Positions 52,883 to 62,900 of a stretch of DNA of 64,000 bases are shown here, one piece after another. The DNA lies in NCBI GenBank assembly GCA_943789295.1, contig CALSTO010000001.1:1-64000 (forward strand). Direction: 5' to 3'. How positions within the stretch are numbered: position 1 is the first letter of the stretch; each line of letters starts with the position of its first letter. The stretch comes from MAG-121220-bin8 sp002700465. GTDB lineage: Bacteria; Bacteroidota; Bacteroidia; Flavobacteriales; Flavobacteriaceae. The notes under the pieces were generated by a model. It had not been told where the DNA came from and did no database searches. It was given only the letters and a program-made list of their open reading frames with translations. The position numbers and the translations under genes were made by a program.

Positions 52883-52915
52883 AAAAAGCCTGCTTGTATA
52901 ACAAGCAGGCTTTTT
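52883..52915. terminator. Bidirectional intrinsic terminator, 15-bp stem
   Basis: AAAAAGCCTGCTTGT (52883-52897) pairs exactly with ACAAGCAGGCTTTTT (52901-52915) around a 3-base loop. A and T runs on both sides allow it to serve both convergent genes. Confidence 0.92.
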
Positions 52916-52938
52916 AATTTTTGGTTAATAATCTATGA

Positions 52939-53133
52939 TTATTTTCCTTTTACAAATGGTAATCCAGTTTTTGGACTTTCAACAACTTGCTTTCCAGCAG
53001 GTAAGTCACATGCTTCTGGTCTTTCGTCTTTAGCGAAATAGTAGATAGTTTGATTTCTACCTCCTTTTAATTCTACATCTTTTGAATGTAAAAAGTAAGA
53101 TTTTCCTTTACTGTTTGTGTGTTTGTATCCCAT
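52939..53133 (-). CDS. Small soluble protein, 64 residues
   Basis: The protein begins MGYKHTNSKGKSYFLHSKDV and has GGRNQTIYYFAKD in the middle, then an ending with PAGKQVVESPKTGLPFVKGK. The pattern K-x-Y-F-L...R-x-Q-x-I-Y-Y-F...LP-x-G-x-x-V-x-E is compact and beta-rich, and looks like a conserved small protein. I cannot name a function. It has its own terminator at 52883-52915. Confidence 0.72.
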   Translation of the reverse strand: MGYKHTNSKGKSYFLHSKDVELKGGRNQTIYYFAKDERPEACDLPAGKQVVESPKTGLPFVKGK

Positions 53134-53449
53134 TGTATTGGTTTTTAGTTAAACATTAATTTATACTAATCTATAAAAAAATATTCTTATCTGGATCAAT
53201 TTTTCTTCCTCTGGAAAATAAATTTGTTAATTACTTTTTTTTTACATTTTTGTTTAGTGTTTTTAAACCTAAATATTAAAATGAATATTTTTAAAACCAA
53301 TTTATTATAAAACACTAATAATCAATGTTTTATAAATTAAATATTGATTAAATTTTCAATCCAAAATTTTAAACTTTTATTGAGGAGTTCCAGAGAGAAA
53401 AAAATATAATTTTTTTCAAAACTGTTGACAACTATTAGTTTTAATTATA
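53134..53449. other. A+T-rich intergenic stretch without a recognised gene
   Basis: About 316 bases between the divergent 64-residue gene and the PNPOx-like gene. I see no frame with a credible start, no strong hairpin followed by a T run, and no tRNA-like fold. It should hold the upstream control regions of both neighbours. Confidence 0.6.
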
Positions 53450-53457
53450 TATTTTTG
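53425..53457 (+). promoter_or_regulatory. Candidate promoter of the PNPOx-like gene
   Basis: TTG at 53425-53427 is followed after 22 bases by TATTTTTG at 53450-53457, an exact TAnnTTTG -7 element. Spacing is close to that of Bacteroidetes promoters (about 19-21 bases). The predicted leader before ATG 53500 is about 36 bases. Confidence 0.5.
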
Positions 53458-53499
53458 AGTAAAATCAGGTAATAAATTCCCTATATAATCTATTTTCAT

Positions 53500-54021
53500 A
53501 TGTTTTCTAAGACTTTTTTGTTCAATCTTTTTTCAATAATATTTCTTTTTATTTCAGTCTATTCTTTTTCTCAAGAATATTCTGAAAAGAACATAAAAGA
53601 GATCGCTAATTCAATTATTAATGATTCTCATTCGTGTGTTTTTGTCACTTTAGATTCTAATCAAAATCCAGTATCTAGGTTAATGGATCCTCATGTTTAT
53701 AGCAATGATTTTGAAATTTATTTAGTTACTAATCCTAAATCTAGAAAGGTTACTCATTTATTAAATAATAATACTATTTCTTTAAATTTCATTTCTAAAG
53801 AAGGAGACAGTTATGTTTCGATAAACGGCACAGCATTGCTTATTAATGATTTTAGTAAAAAAAAGAAGTACTGGAAAAGCACTTGGACACCTTACTACAA
53901 AGATTGGAATAATGATAGTATTCTTATAAAAATCAATACCAAATCATTAGAAATCGTTAGTTCCTCAAATGATATTTCAAGCAACCCTGTTACGTGGAAA
54001 CCTACAACTATAATTTTTTAA
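53500..54021 (+). CDS. Exported pyridoxamine-5'-phosphate-oxidase-like protein
   Basis: A 173-residue protein with a signal peptide (MFSKTFLFNLFSIIFLFISVYSFSQ), followed by a split-barrel flavin-binding-like domain of the general stress protein 26 type: CVFVTLDSNQNPVSRLMDP, EIYLVTNPKSRKVTHLLNN, ISLNFISKEGDSYVSINGTA and YWKSTWTPYYKDW. Family members in the cytoplasm bind FMN, F420 or heme. An exported version is less usual and may use heme or flavin in the periplasm. Confidence 0.83.
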   Translation: MFSKTFLFNLFSIIFLFISVYSFSQEYSEKNIKEIANSIINDSHSCVFVTLDSNQNPVSRLMDPHVYSNDFEIYLVTNPKSRKVTHLLNNNTISLNFISKEGDSYVSINGTALLINDFSKKKKYWKSTWTPYYKDWNNDSILIKINTKSLEIVSSSNDISSNPVTWKPTTIIF

Positions 54022-54022
54022 C

Positions 54023-54296
54023 TTAACTTTTTATTGTTATTTCTATAATAGTATCTATCTCGTTCAACTGACTTTTATCTAAATTAATTGTAAGAACAGA
54101 TTTTTTGAATTTATAATCTGCTTTCAAATTTGAATTATAATATATAACCTTTTTTATTTTTTTGTTTAAATTATTGATTACTATTTCATTTTCTTTAAAA
54201 TTTTTCTGTACTTATTAAATTTTCTTTTGAGGGTTGATACTGTGCATTGCTAAACATGCCAGTAAAAACTATAATAATTAGTAAATATTTTTTCAT
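54023..54296 (-). pseudogene. Small exported protein gene with a frameshift
   Basis: ATG at 54296 opens a signal peptide (MKKYLLIIIVFTGMFSNAQ) followed by YQPSKENLIST, but meets TAA after 33 codons. Shifting by one base near the AGTACAG at about 54203-54209 opens a frame (QKNFKENEIVINNLNKKIKK... ending DTIIEITIKS) that runs to TAA at 54025-54023. A one-base deletion would give a protein of about 90 residues. So this looks like a gene with one extra base. Function unknown. Confidence 0.6.
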
Positions 54297-54328
54297 GGTA
54301 AAACAGTTAATTGTATATTTAATTTAAT

Positions 54329-54502
54329 ATGAAAATACTAAAATGGTTTTTGTTTGCGATCTTTTCAATACTTTCAATTATAAGTTTAGTTGTAGTTTAT
54401 TTGATGTACAGCAATTTATCTTTTATAGATTATCCTTATGTAATATCAGCTATTGTTTCAGCCTTAGCTGCAGTAATGGCTTATAACTACAAACTAAAAT
54501 AA
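54329..54502 (+). CDS. Small two-helix membrane protein, 57 residues
   Basis: ATG at 54329 opens a 57-codon frame with two hydrophobic helices (WFLFAIFSILSIISLVVVYL and YVISAIVSALAAVMAYNY) and a short basic end. It is convergent with the deacetylase gene, with two bases between the stops. A good start (MKILKW) and helix-rich composition support it as a real gene. Confidence 0.6.
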   Translation: MKILKWFLFAIFSILSIISLVVVYLMYSNLSFIDYPYVISAIVSALAAVMAYNYKLK

Positions 54503-54504
54503 AT

Positions 54505-55524
54505 TTAGTAAATAACATTTTTTATTTCCCTCCAGGTTACTAATTTGATATTATTGTCTTTTAATGCCTGTTTGAAGTTTTTACTAGAAACTACTTCCAT
54601 ATCTAAGTTTCTCCATTTACTACCATAATTAGGATGCTCAACGGTAATTTGTTGCATTTCCTTGTCGTCGTAACCTAAATGAACTATGATTTCACTAAGC
54701 CCAGGTTTTAGATTCTCAATTATATTTATATAATAATCGCTCCAATCTTTAAATTCCAAGCTTGGAAGAGCCATGTGAAAATTTTCAACTATCACTACAT
54801 TTTCAGGCTTAGGAAAATTTTTATCAAAGTGAACAGCAACATCGCTAGGCACAAAAACTGGAAGCTGGTTTTCTTCTCCTATTTCTAAATAAGTTTTAAA
54901 AATATTTTGATCAAAGAACAAGGCTCCTTCGTGGCTATCAATATGAGTTGGTTTAATTCCAATCGATTTTGCCAAATCAATTTGAGCTTGTAATTCTTTT
55001 TTCAAATCTTTAGGATTAGCATTTAAGGTGAACTTTTTTTTATTTTCAAAAAGATTACCTTTTTTATCAATCATTGAAGAAATTAAATTTGAATTAGATA
55101 CTCCGTCCCACTTATAGTCTCTCCATTCACTGGTTACCGTTAAATGAAGTCCTAAATCAATTTCTGGATTATTAAGGGCGAATTCACCAACATCACTAAT
55201 AAATTCACATGGCATCATAACGCTTCCCGAATTAACTAATCCTTCTTTAAGAGCCTTGAAACTGGCCTGGTTTACTGACTTAGACAGTCCAAGATCATCA
55301 GCATGTAAAATTAATAATTTGTCTGTCTTTAAGTAGCCTAATTTTTCGGCTAGATTTTCATATTGAGTATAATTAGTTTTACCTAATATAAATTTATAAG
55401 CAACTTTTGGATTATATATAGGTATCTCGTTAAATTCAAAATATATAAAAATTGTAAGAACAAATGCTATAAAAGCAAAGATGCTCCATTTTATAATTCT
55501 TAATATATATTTTAAAATTTTCAA
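54505..55524 (-). CDS. ChbG/HpnK-family (YdjC-like) carbohydrate deacetylase, membrane-anchored
   Basis: A 339-residue protein with one N-terminal membrane helix (about residues 12-30) and a YdjC-type domain. Metal-binding motifs are LHADDLGLS (about residue 75), DLGLHLTVTSEW, IKPTHIDSHEGALF and the late EIIVHLGYDD. Relatives remove acetyl groups from diacetylchitobiose or hopanoid sugars; an exported form may act on cell-envelope or dietary glycans. It follows the amidohydrolase gene by 5 bases and is probably in its operon. Confidence 0.87.
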   Translation of the reverse strand: MKILKYILRIIKWSIFAFIAFVLTIFIYFEFNEIPIYNPKVAYKFILGKTNYTQYENLAEKLGYLKTDKLLILHADDLGLSKSVNQASFKALKEGLVNSGSVMMPCEFISDVGEFALNNPEIDLGLHLTVTSEWRDYKWDGVSNSNLISSMIDKKGNLFENKKKFTLNANPKDLKKELQAQIDLAKSIGIKPTHIDSHEGALFFDQNIFKTYLEIGEENQLPVFVPSDVAVHFDKNFPKPENVVIVENFHMALPSLEFKDWSDYYINIIENLKPGLSEIIVHLGYDDKEMQQITVEHPNYGSKWRNLDMEVVSSKNFKQALKDNNIKLVTWREIKNVIY

Positions 55525-55529
55525 AATAT

Positions 55530-58500
55530 TTAATCTTTAGTTCCAGGTAAGTTTACAGGCTCTATTTGTTTCCAATTAAATTCTGCTTTTACTTGTTTTG
55601 GATATACTTCATCTAAATTATTAGCATTGTATAATCTTCCATCTTTCATAACCATACTTACAGAATTGGAGTTTCTTATATTTTCTAAAGGATTTTTATC
55701 TAAAATAACTAAATCAGCTAATTTGCCTTTTTCAATACTTCCTAAATCTTTTTCAAGACCTATTGCTTCAGCCCCTATTATTGTAGCAACTCTTAATGCA
55801 TCATGTAAATCAAGTCCTCCAGCTTGCATACTCCAAAGTTCCCAATGATATCCAAGACCTTGTAGTTGTCCATGTGAACCAACTCCAACTATTCCACCTC
55901 TCTCTACCAAATCTTTTATAAATTTTCCTTGTTCTTCAAAAACGTACTCGTCTTTATGAAACCATCCGTCATTTCTTCTTCTAGATTTTGCATCCAAATG
56001 TGCTTTAGGAGTAAAGTAGTTTAACTTTTTATCACCTTGCACATCTTCAGTTGCATAGAAATAATTTTCAGCCCACGGACCACCATAAGAGACCAATAAA
56101 GTTGGGGTATAAGCCATTTTTGATTTAGCCATTACTTCAATTAAATCATCGTATACAGGATAAATAGGAATATTATGTTCTTGACCAGGATATCCATCCA
56201 ACATTTGGTTCATGTTCAGCTTGATATGTAATGCACCCTCTGTAGTTGGCATAAGTTTTTGCTCTTTAGCAGCCATTAATATCCATTGCCTATGTCTTCT
56301 GTTTCCAGTTCTATACATTTTAATAGTCTTAGTGTTATAGTATTTAGAATACTGTTTTAAAACATCTTTTGTTTGTTCTAAACTTTTTAAATTATAACCC
56401 CAAAATCCTACACCAGGTCCAGTTGAATAAATTCTAGGTCCATGCATAAGACCGGCATCTACCATGTCACCATAGGATAATATATCTGTAGTTCCAGTTT
56501 GTGGATCTCTCACTGTAGTTACACCATACGCTAAATTAGCTGCAAACGACCATGTTTCTGCTCTATGAATGTTTCTAGAAACCCTAACATGGGCATGAGT
56601 ATCAACAAATCCAGGAACTATTGTTTTTCCACTTAAATCAATAGTTTTAACATCATTCCACACAGATTCTTCCAATTGAACATTATCAGCATCTCCAACC
56701 TCAACAATTCTATTGTTTTTAATTAATATTTCTCCATTTTCAATAATTTCTTTACCATTCATTGTTATAATTCTGGCATTTTTTAAAAGAACTAATCCTT
56801 CAACTTTATTTTTATTTATATAAGTTTTAATTTCAATTTCTGCGGCTTGATATGATTTTTCTTTTTCATCTGTTTTGGATTCTTTTTCATTACTGTTTTT
56901 TTTATCAAGTAATATCCTTTGTTCGTCAGCTTTGGCAATTGGAATATTATAATTGAAAAGAGATTTTCCTAGAGCAAAATAAACATTATCTCCGTTAGCT
57001 CCCCATGAAGCAAATTCACCGCCAAACTTTGTTAATTTTCTTGCAGGAAAACTTGAATTTTTTAAATTAGAAACATTAATTGATAAATCTTTTAAACCAG
57101 AATACGGAATTGTAACCACATAAACATCATTATTAATTACAGCCAAAGCTTCATCTTTTTTTGGAGATTTAATTATGTATGTTGCTGGTGAAGGCGGGGA
57201 TTTTCTTCCTGGGGTTCCGTAAACTGATATTCCAGTAATTTTTAAAATCTTTTTTTCGTCTGTTCCGTCCCATCTTATTGAGCTTAAGCCATTACTTCTA
57301 CTAGATAAGAATATCCTTTCAGAGCTTTTTATAAAATGAGGGTTTGATCTACCTTTTGTTTTATCAATAAAATTATTTTTACCCCCTTTTGATTCAACCC
57401 ACATTAATTTTGAGTCTACACCCAAAGAGCCATAGTTATCAAAATCATTTTCTGAGGCCTTTATAAAAACTATTCTATCACCAATATTATTCCAAACAGG
57501 AAATGAATAAACTCCATTTTCATTCGTTAGTTTTTGAGTTTTATTTTTATTATCAATCGATGTTTTATAGATAGCTCCTCCATCTTTTTCATCCCATGTA
57601 ACAAAAACAATTTCATCTCCTTTAGGGCTCCAAACCGGCATACCTTCTCCATAATTTAAAGAAGTTAATCTTTGTGGTTCTCCGTGAGGAAGATTTTTTA
57701 CATATATTTTACTAAAAGAGGTGTATGCTAATTTTGAACCATCTGGAGATACTTTTGGGTTTCTAATTTGATTTGAGAGTATTTTGTCAGAATCTATAAT
57801 TGGGTAATTAAATTTTAACTGAGGACCCAAATCAATTTCTTCATTAACTCTAAAAGGTATATTAATTGCATTTCCTCCTTCAATTGGAAGTTTATTTATT
57901 TTTCCCCCATATGATGCAATTAAAAATTTACTGTCCGGGGTAAAACTCATTACAGGAATTGATCCTAAAGTATTTTGTGATTCAATATCATCTTTTTGAA
58001 TTGGATAAGCTAACCATTTTTCTTTTCCTGAACTTAAGTCTCGAGCTATTAACCCTGTTTTATCATTCCATCTTGACCCATAAACAAGCCAATTTCCATC
58101 GTTTGATAATGTTGGAGAAAAAGCAGAACCGTATCTACTAACTATGTTTTCTATTTCTCCAGTGTCTCTATCATACCTAGCTATTGACATTTGAGGAAAT
58201 TTTGCATTGTATTGCCACGCTCCGGATTTTCTAGCAAACCATATATATCTATCGTTTCTCCCTACCGCTACATCACTTACTTTCAAATTTGCAGGTTTTT
58301 TTATCAATTCAACTCCTTTACCACCAGTCTTATGATTTAAATATAATTTAGAATTTCGCCCTCCTTTAGCACTTATTATATATTCTCCATCATTAGTCCA
58401 TTCCGCAGTTTCCATAAAAAAATCATCTCCTTTAGTAACTTGAATAGAGTCTCCAGTCTCTAAATCAATAGTCCAAGCGTTAGGACCACCAGATCTGTCA

Positions 58501-58853
58501 GACACTATTAACAGACTCTTTCCATCAGGCGAAAACTTTGGATGGGCATCATATGCTAGACCTTTTGTAATTCTCTTGGCCTTGCCACCTTCAATAGGAA
58601 GTGTGTAAATGTCTCCTAATAAATCAAAAGCTAAAGTATTCCCATCCGGACTTACATCAAGTGACATCCAAGTTCCTTCATCTAGATTTAATTTAATTTT
58701 TCGTTCAGGTTTCAAAGGAAGTAGAGCCTTTTTCTTTTTAGATTTTATAGAATCTTTTTTTTCAGTTTTGACTTTATTATCAGGATTTTGACTAATTAAT
58801 AAATGATTTGAAAAAAAAGTTAAGATTAGAACAAGAATGATTTGTTTTTTCAT
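55530..58853 (-). CDS. Exported amidohydrolase with N-terminal TolB-like propeller
   Basis: The frame reaches 58880, but ATG at 58853 begins a good signal peptide (MKKQIILVLILTFFSNHLL), giving 1107 residues. The N-terminal two thirds (about 45-650) consist of PD40/TolB-like propeller blades (SPDGNTLAFDLLGDIY, FSPDGKSLLIVSDRSGGPN, WTNDGEYIISAKGG, VSPDGSKLAYTSFSKIY). A metal-dependent amidohydrolase domain follows (about 695-1085), with VDTHAHVRVSR as the first metal motif, GVTTVRDPQTGT and LGSIEKGKLADLVILDKNP. It likely hydrolyses a peptide-like or cyclic amide substrate in the periplasm. Such fusions are common in marine Flavobacteria. Confidence 0.92.
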   Translation of the reverse strand: MKKQIILVLILTFFSNHLLISQNPDNKVKTEKKDSIKSKKKKALLPLKPERKIKLNLDEGTWMSLDVSPDGNTLAFDLLGDIYTLPIEGGKAKRITKGLAYDAHPKFSPDGKSLLIVSDRSGGPNAWTIDLETGDSIQVTKGDDFFMETAEWTNDGEYIISAKGGRNSKLYLNHKTGGKGVELIKKPANLKVSDVAVGRNDRYIWFARKSGAWQYNAKFPQMSIARYDRDTGEIENIVSRYGSAFSPTLSNDGNWLVYGSRWNDKTGLIARDLSSGKEKWLAYPIQKDDIESQNTLGSIPVMSFTPDSKFLIASYGGKINKLPIEGGNAINIPFRVNEEIDLGPQLKFNYPIIDSDKILSNQIRNPKVSPDGSKLAYTSFSKIYVKNLPHGEPQRLTSLNYGEGMPVWSPKGDEIVFVTWDEKDGGAIYKTSIDNKNKTQKLTNENGVYSFPVWNNIGDRIVFIKASENDFDNYGSLGVDSKLMWVESKGGKNNFIDKTKGRSNPHFIKSSERIFLSSRSNGLSSIRWDGTDEKKILKITGISVYGTPGRKSPPSPATYIIKSPKKDEALAVINNDVYVVTIPYSGLKDLSINVSNLKNSSFPARKLTKFGGEFASWGANGDNVYFALGKSLFNYNIPIAKADEQRILLDKKNSNEKESKTDEKEKSYQAAEIEIKTYINKNKVEGLVLLKNARIITMNGKEIIENGEILIKNNRIVEVGDADNVQLEESVWNDVKTIDLSGKTIVPGFVDTHAHVRVSRNIHRAETWSFAANLAYGVTTVRDPQTGTTDILSYGDMVDAGLMHGPRIYSTGPGVGFWGYNLKSLEQTKDVLKQYSKYYNTKTIKMYRTGNRRHRQWILMAAKEQKLMPTTEGALHIKLNMNQMLDGYPGQEHNIPIYPVYDDLIEVMAKSKMAYTPTLLVSYGGPWAENYFYATEDVQGDKKLNYFTPKAHLDAKSRRRNDGWFHKDEYVFEEQGKFIKDLVERGGIVGVGSHGQLQGLGYHWELWSMQAGGLDLHDALRVATIIGAEAIGLEKDLGSIEKGKLADLVILDKNPLENIRNSNSVSMVMKDGRLYNANNLDEVYPKQVKAEFNWKQIEPVNLPGTKD

Positions 58854-58934
58854 TTTAAAATTAATTTTAGAGTTATTCAAGTTATAAAAATTAATTTATA
58901 AAATTTATCATTCACGTCTGGCATTAATATTGTC

Positions 58935-58942
58935 TATATTTG
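58935..58942 (+). promoter_or_regulatory. Candidate -7 element (TATATTTG) of the PorP/SprF-like gene
   Basis: TATATTTG is an exact TAnnTTTG match, 21 bases before ATG 58964, predicting a leader of about 16 bases. A -33 TTG is not clear. Confidence 0.5.
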
Positions 58943-58963
58943 CAATAAAATAAAAAAGGTTTA

Positions 58964-59995
58964 ATGAAGACTTATTGCAGAAATTTAATTTTTTTATTTT
59001 CTTTTTTCTTAACTACGACAATCAAAAGTCAGGAAGGTCTTCCTATATACACAGATTACCTTACGGAAAATTATTATTTGCTTCATCCGTCAATGGCAGG
59101 TGTTAATTTGGAAGGAATTAAATTAAGAATGACTTCACGAAAACACTGGCTAGACCAAATTAACGCCCCTAATCTACAAACATTTTCAGCTGACGCCAGA
59201 ATAAACGATAGAAGTGGAGTTGGAATGATAATTTTTAAGGATGAAAATGGTTATAATTCTCAAACTGGAGTTTCTTTAACATATGCTCATCACATTAATT
59301 TTAATGATAATAGAGCAAGAATGAATAAACCAAATTTATTTAATTATGGCTCAATAAATCAGTTGTCTTTTGGTCTAAGTATTGGTGGAGTTCAAAATTC
59401 TTTAGATCAAACCTTATTTGACCAATATGATATTTTTGGGCAACAAGATCCTTTAATAAGTAATATAAACCAAAGTTCAGGCTATTTTAATATGGACGTT
59501 GGGGTTTCGTATGTAAACTTCAATTATTTTGCTCATTTAACCCTCAAAAATGTATTATTTTCTCCTTCCAATATTTACGGAGATCAAGTGTATGATTTTT
59601 CCAAAAATTATACCAGTTTTATTAAATATGTTGCCTCTTTTGGTTATTTGTTTTTTACAGAATCTCCTTTTTCATTCGAACCTTCATTTCTTTTTCATGG
59701 CTCAAAATTAACTAGTGAAAAAGCATTAGACTTAAATTTCAAATCTTATTATAATCTCAATGATGGCTATATGTGGTTAGGACTTTCTTACAGACAAAGT
59801 TTTGATGGAGCCAATTATTTAGATGGAGAAAAATTAAAAAAACAAACATATCAATTAATCACACCTATTTTTGGTATTAATTATAAGGATTTCGTTTTTT
59901 CATATAATTATTCATATCAGCAAGGAAATATAATATTGGGAACCGGAGGTTTTCATCAAGTTACCCTTGGTTATAATATTAATTTATTCAATTAA
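58964..59995 (+). CDS. PorP/SprF-family type IX secretion outer-membrane protein
   Basis: A 343-residue protein with a signal peptide (MKTYCRNLIFLFSFFLTTTI) and an amphipathic beta-barrel. The family start is clear: LPIYTDYLTENYYLLHPSMAG, shortened as YYLLHPSMAGVN, then RKHWLDQINAPNLQTFSAD and GVGMIIFKDENGYNSQTGV. The end, QVTLGYNINLF, is a barrel terminus. SprF-like proteins are encoded beside, and are needed for secretion or surface attachment of, proteins with type B C-terminal signals, exactly the kind of protein encoded convergently here. Confidence 0.93.
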   Translation: MKTYCRNLIFLFSFFLTTTIKSQEGLPIYTDYLTENYYLLHPSMAGVNLEGIKLRMTSRKHWLDQINAPNLQTFSADARINDRSGVGMIIFKDENGYNSQTGVSLTYAHHINFNDNRARMNKPNLFNYGSINQLSFGLSIGGVQNSLDQTLFDQYDIFGQQDPLISNINQSSGYFNMDVGVSYVNFNYFAHLTLKNVLFSPSNIYGDQVYDFSKNYTSFIKYVASFGYLFFTESPFSFEPSFLFHGSKLTSEKALDLNFKSYYNLNDGYMWLGLSYRQSFDGANYLDGEKLKKQTYQLITPIFGINYKDFVFSYNYSYQQGNIILGTGGFHQVTLGYNINLFN

Positions 59996-62900
59996 TTTCC
60001 TCTTACCAGGCTAAAGTGTCCTTTAAATTCTCTTCCATCTTCAAGGAATGTTCTAAACCAATAATCAGTTGCAGGCATTGGTTTTCCAAGATATGTTCCA
60101 TCCCATCCGTTTGATAGTGGATCAAGTTGTTTTAAGAGTTTACCAAACCTATCAAAAATATAGACTTTACTTCCAGCATTAAAGTCCGATCTAATTCCAA
60201 GTATTTTCCAAGTTTCATTAACGCCATCACCATTTGGAGTAAAGTATTTTCTATAACCAATTACAGACACATCTATTTGAGCTATACCACACCCATAGTC
60301 GTAAGTATAGTAACTGTTTTTATCACGTATATAAATAGTATGTATCCCAGGTTTTACCGATTCAAAAACAGGTTCATCTTGATAAGGTCCAAAAGCTTCG
60401 TCTAAAGAAAACTCATAATCACCTATTCCAAGATTAAGGGTATCAATTGTAATAGTATTAGTGTTGTCGTTAGTTAGATCTTCAACAGTAATATCGTCAA
60501 GTGATATGTTAGCCATTTCAGATTCTGTAACTGTAATGCTTTTAGATCTAGTACAAAACGTAATAGCATCTTCAACAATCACAGTATACACTCCTCCTTT
60601 ATCTACTTTGATAGTTTGTGTTGTTTCACTGTAAGCAGTGTCTTGTGCTCCATTTAAATCAACTCTAGACCAACTGTAATTATAGATAGTAGGATCGTTA
60701 CCTCCGTTCCAGTTGTAGGTTCCTATTTCAAGTGGATTATCAGGGAGAGGGTTAAGACACACAACTATTTCATCATCAATATCAAAGCTAGGCAAGGGGT
60801 TGACAACAAAATCAATTTCCTGAGTTATTATACAGTTTAAATTTAGTGGGTTTTCAATTGTAACACTAACAGTTTGAGTTTTAGTATTAAAAGGATTGGG
60901 CAGTTTGCTGTCAGTTTGTATTGACCCCAATTCATTTAAATATGTAAACTCAATGTTTAATTTTGATACGTCTTGAGAAATACCTGAAATAGGATTAGTT
61001 GTTAGTAAATCTATAATTTCAGAGGTATCAAAATTATCAAAACCATCAATATCACTATCTCCATCGTCTCCATCGCAATGAGGAGCAAGTATCACAGGAT
61101 ATGCTTCAGGACTATCATTTACAACAAATTCTAATGAAGTTTCGTCATAACACAATCCATCTGGATTTGAAATATCTGGATAACTAGGTTTTTTTTCTAC
61201 TCTAATTGTAACAGTTTGGGAAGCAGTTTCAAATACAGGTCCAAAGTTTTTAATTTGAGTTCCATCTTCATTGAAGTAAGTTACTGTTGCATCAGTTTGA
61301 CCATTGAGAACTTGTTCTTCAATTAAAGAAACATCAAATGGATAAATACCATCTTGAGAGTCTAAATCTAGTGGGCTATCCCCATCACACTGCTTTTCAA
61401 TTGTAACTGGATTAGCAATAGGCTTTGGTTCGACATACAGTTCTCCAACTTTTGCAAAACCTAAACAAGTAAATTCAGTAATATCAATATTAACAACTCT
61501 AGCCCATATCTCTTGAGTATAAGGTGTAGAGGTTGTAAACTCTTCACTTAAATTAATTGGATTATCTCCTGTTAAGCCGTCAGTTGAATTTCTATGAAGA
61601 GTAACTCTTATATTTTGATCTTGAAAAATAGCTTTTGATGCAATTAATTTATCATTTATTTCCTGTAAAACTGAGCTAGAAAAAACTGATAAACCATCTT
61701 GACTTAATGCATTAGAGTCCTCACAAACAGCATATAATGTATTATTGTCTTCTATAAAAGTTTCAGAAATTTCACTTGCTCCAACAGTAATTTCAATTTT
61801 AAGTCTTTCGTTTCCATTTTGAGTTTTAGAAATTCTTTCACATCCATTTTCAGAAATTATTTTAACCCATACTTCATCATATAACGGATCGTTATAAAAA
61901 GAGGTAGGATTATCAATTTTTTGAGTTAAATTTTCATCGCTATAGTACTCAAAAGTTTCGTTAGTGAAATTAGTTGAAAATAAAGATTGAGATTCTGTTA
62001 GGTTGTGCAGGGTAACTCCGTCATTTTCACTTCCTTTTCCATCATCACATTGTTCAATTTTAATTAGATTTTCATTTATAACTGGAAGCGGTGTAACAAT
62101 AAATTCAATATTTTCAGAAATAATACAACTGTTATTAATTTTGTTAGTAACTGTTACTGATACAGATTGTGTTTTAGTATTAAAAGGATTTGGTAAATTA
62201 CTTGTCGTCTGACTGCCTCCATTTTCATCAATAAAAGTGTAAGATACTGAGTAATTATCAAGACTTTGCATTTGATTATTTAAAGGATTTGTAAGTAGCG
62301 TTTCGGTAATTGAGGAGGTGTCAAATTCAGAGTATCCATCAATATCACTAACTCCATCATCACAATTTGAAGGAATAATAACCTCATAAAACTCTGGACT
62401 GTCATCAACAATAAATTCTAATGTCGTTGAATCCGAACATTTTAAATCTGAGTCATTTTCAACTGTGATTGTTATTGTTTGAGATGTAGTCTCAAAAATA
62501 TTTGGCAATACATTACCAATAAAAACATCATTTTCGTCAAAGTAATATGTTGTGACATCTGTTTGACCATCTAACAATTTTTCTTGTATTTTAGAAACGT
62601 CAAAAGGAAACTTGCCATCTTCTGAGTTTGTGTCGAGAGGATCGTCACCATCGCATTCTCTTAGAATAGTTACTTCGTTAGCAAAGGGCAAATTTTCAAC
62701 TACGATATTAAATGCTTCACCTGTTTTAATGCAAATTAAATCACCTTCATTAGATCTTTTCTCAATCCTGTAGAAAATAGTTTCATTCCCACTTTTATAT
62801 GGAGAGACAAGCCCGTTATTATTAATATCATTAGCATCATCAATACTTAGGTGATATGAAACAGGAAAGTTATCAGGACTTTGGTTATCAGTATCATCCG

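Noticed and set aside
53134..53449. Possible small RNA gene in the A+T-rich gap
   Set aside because: No stable fold followed by a terminator was seen; only the candidate promoter near its right end could be supported.
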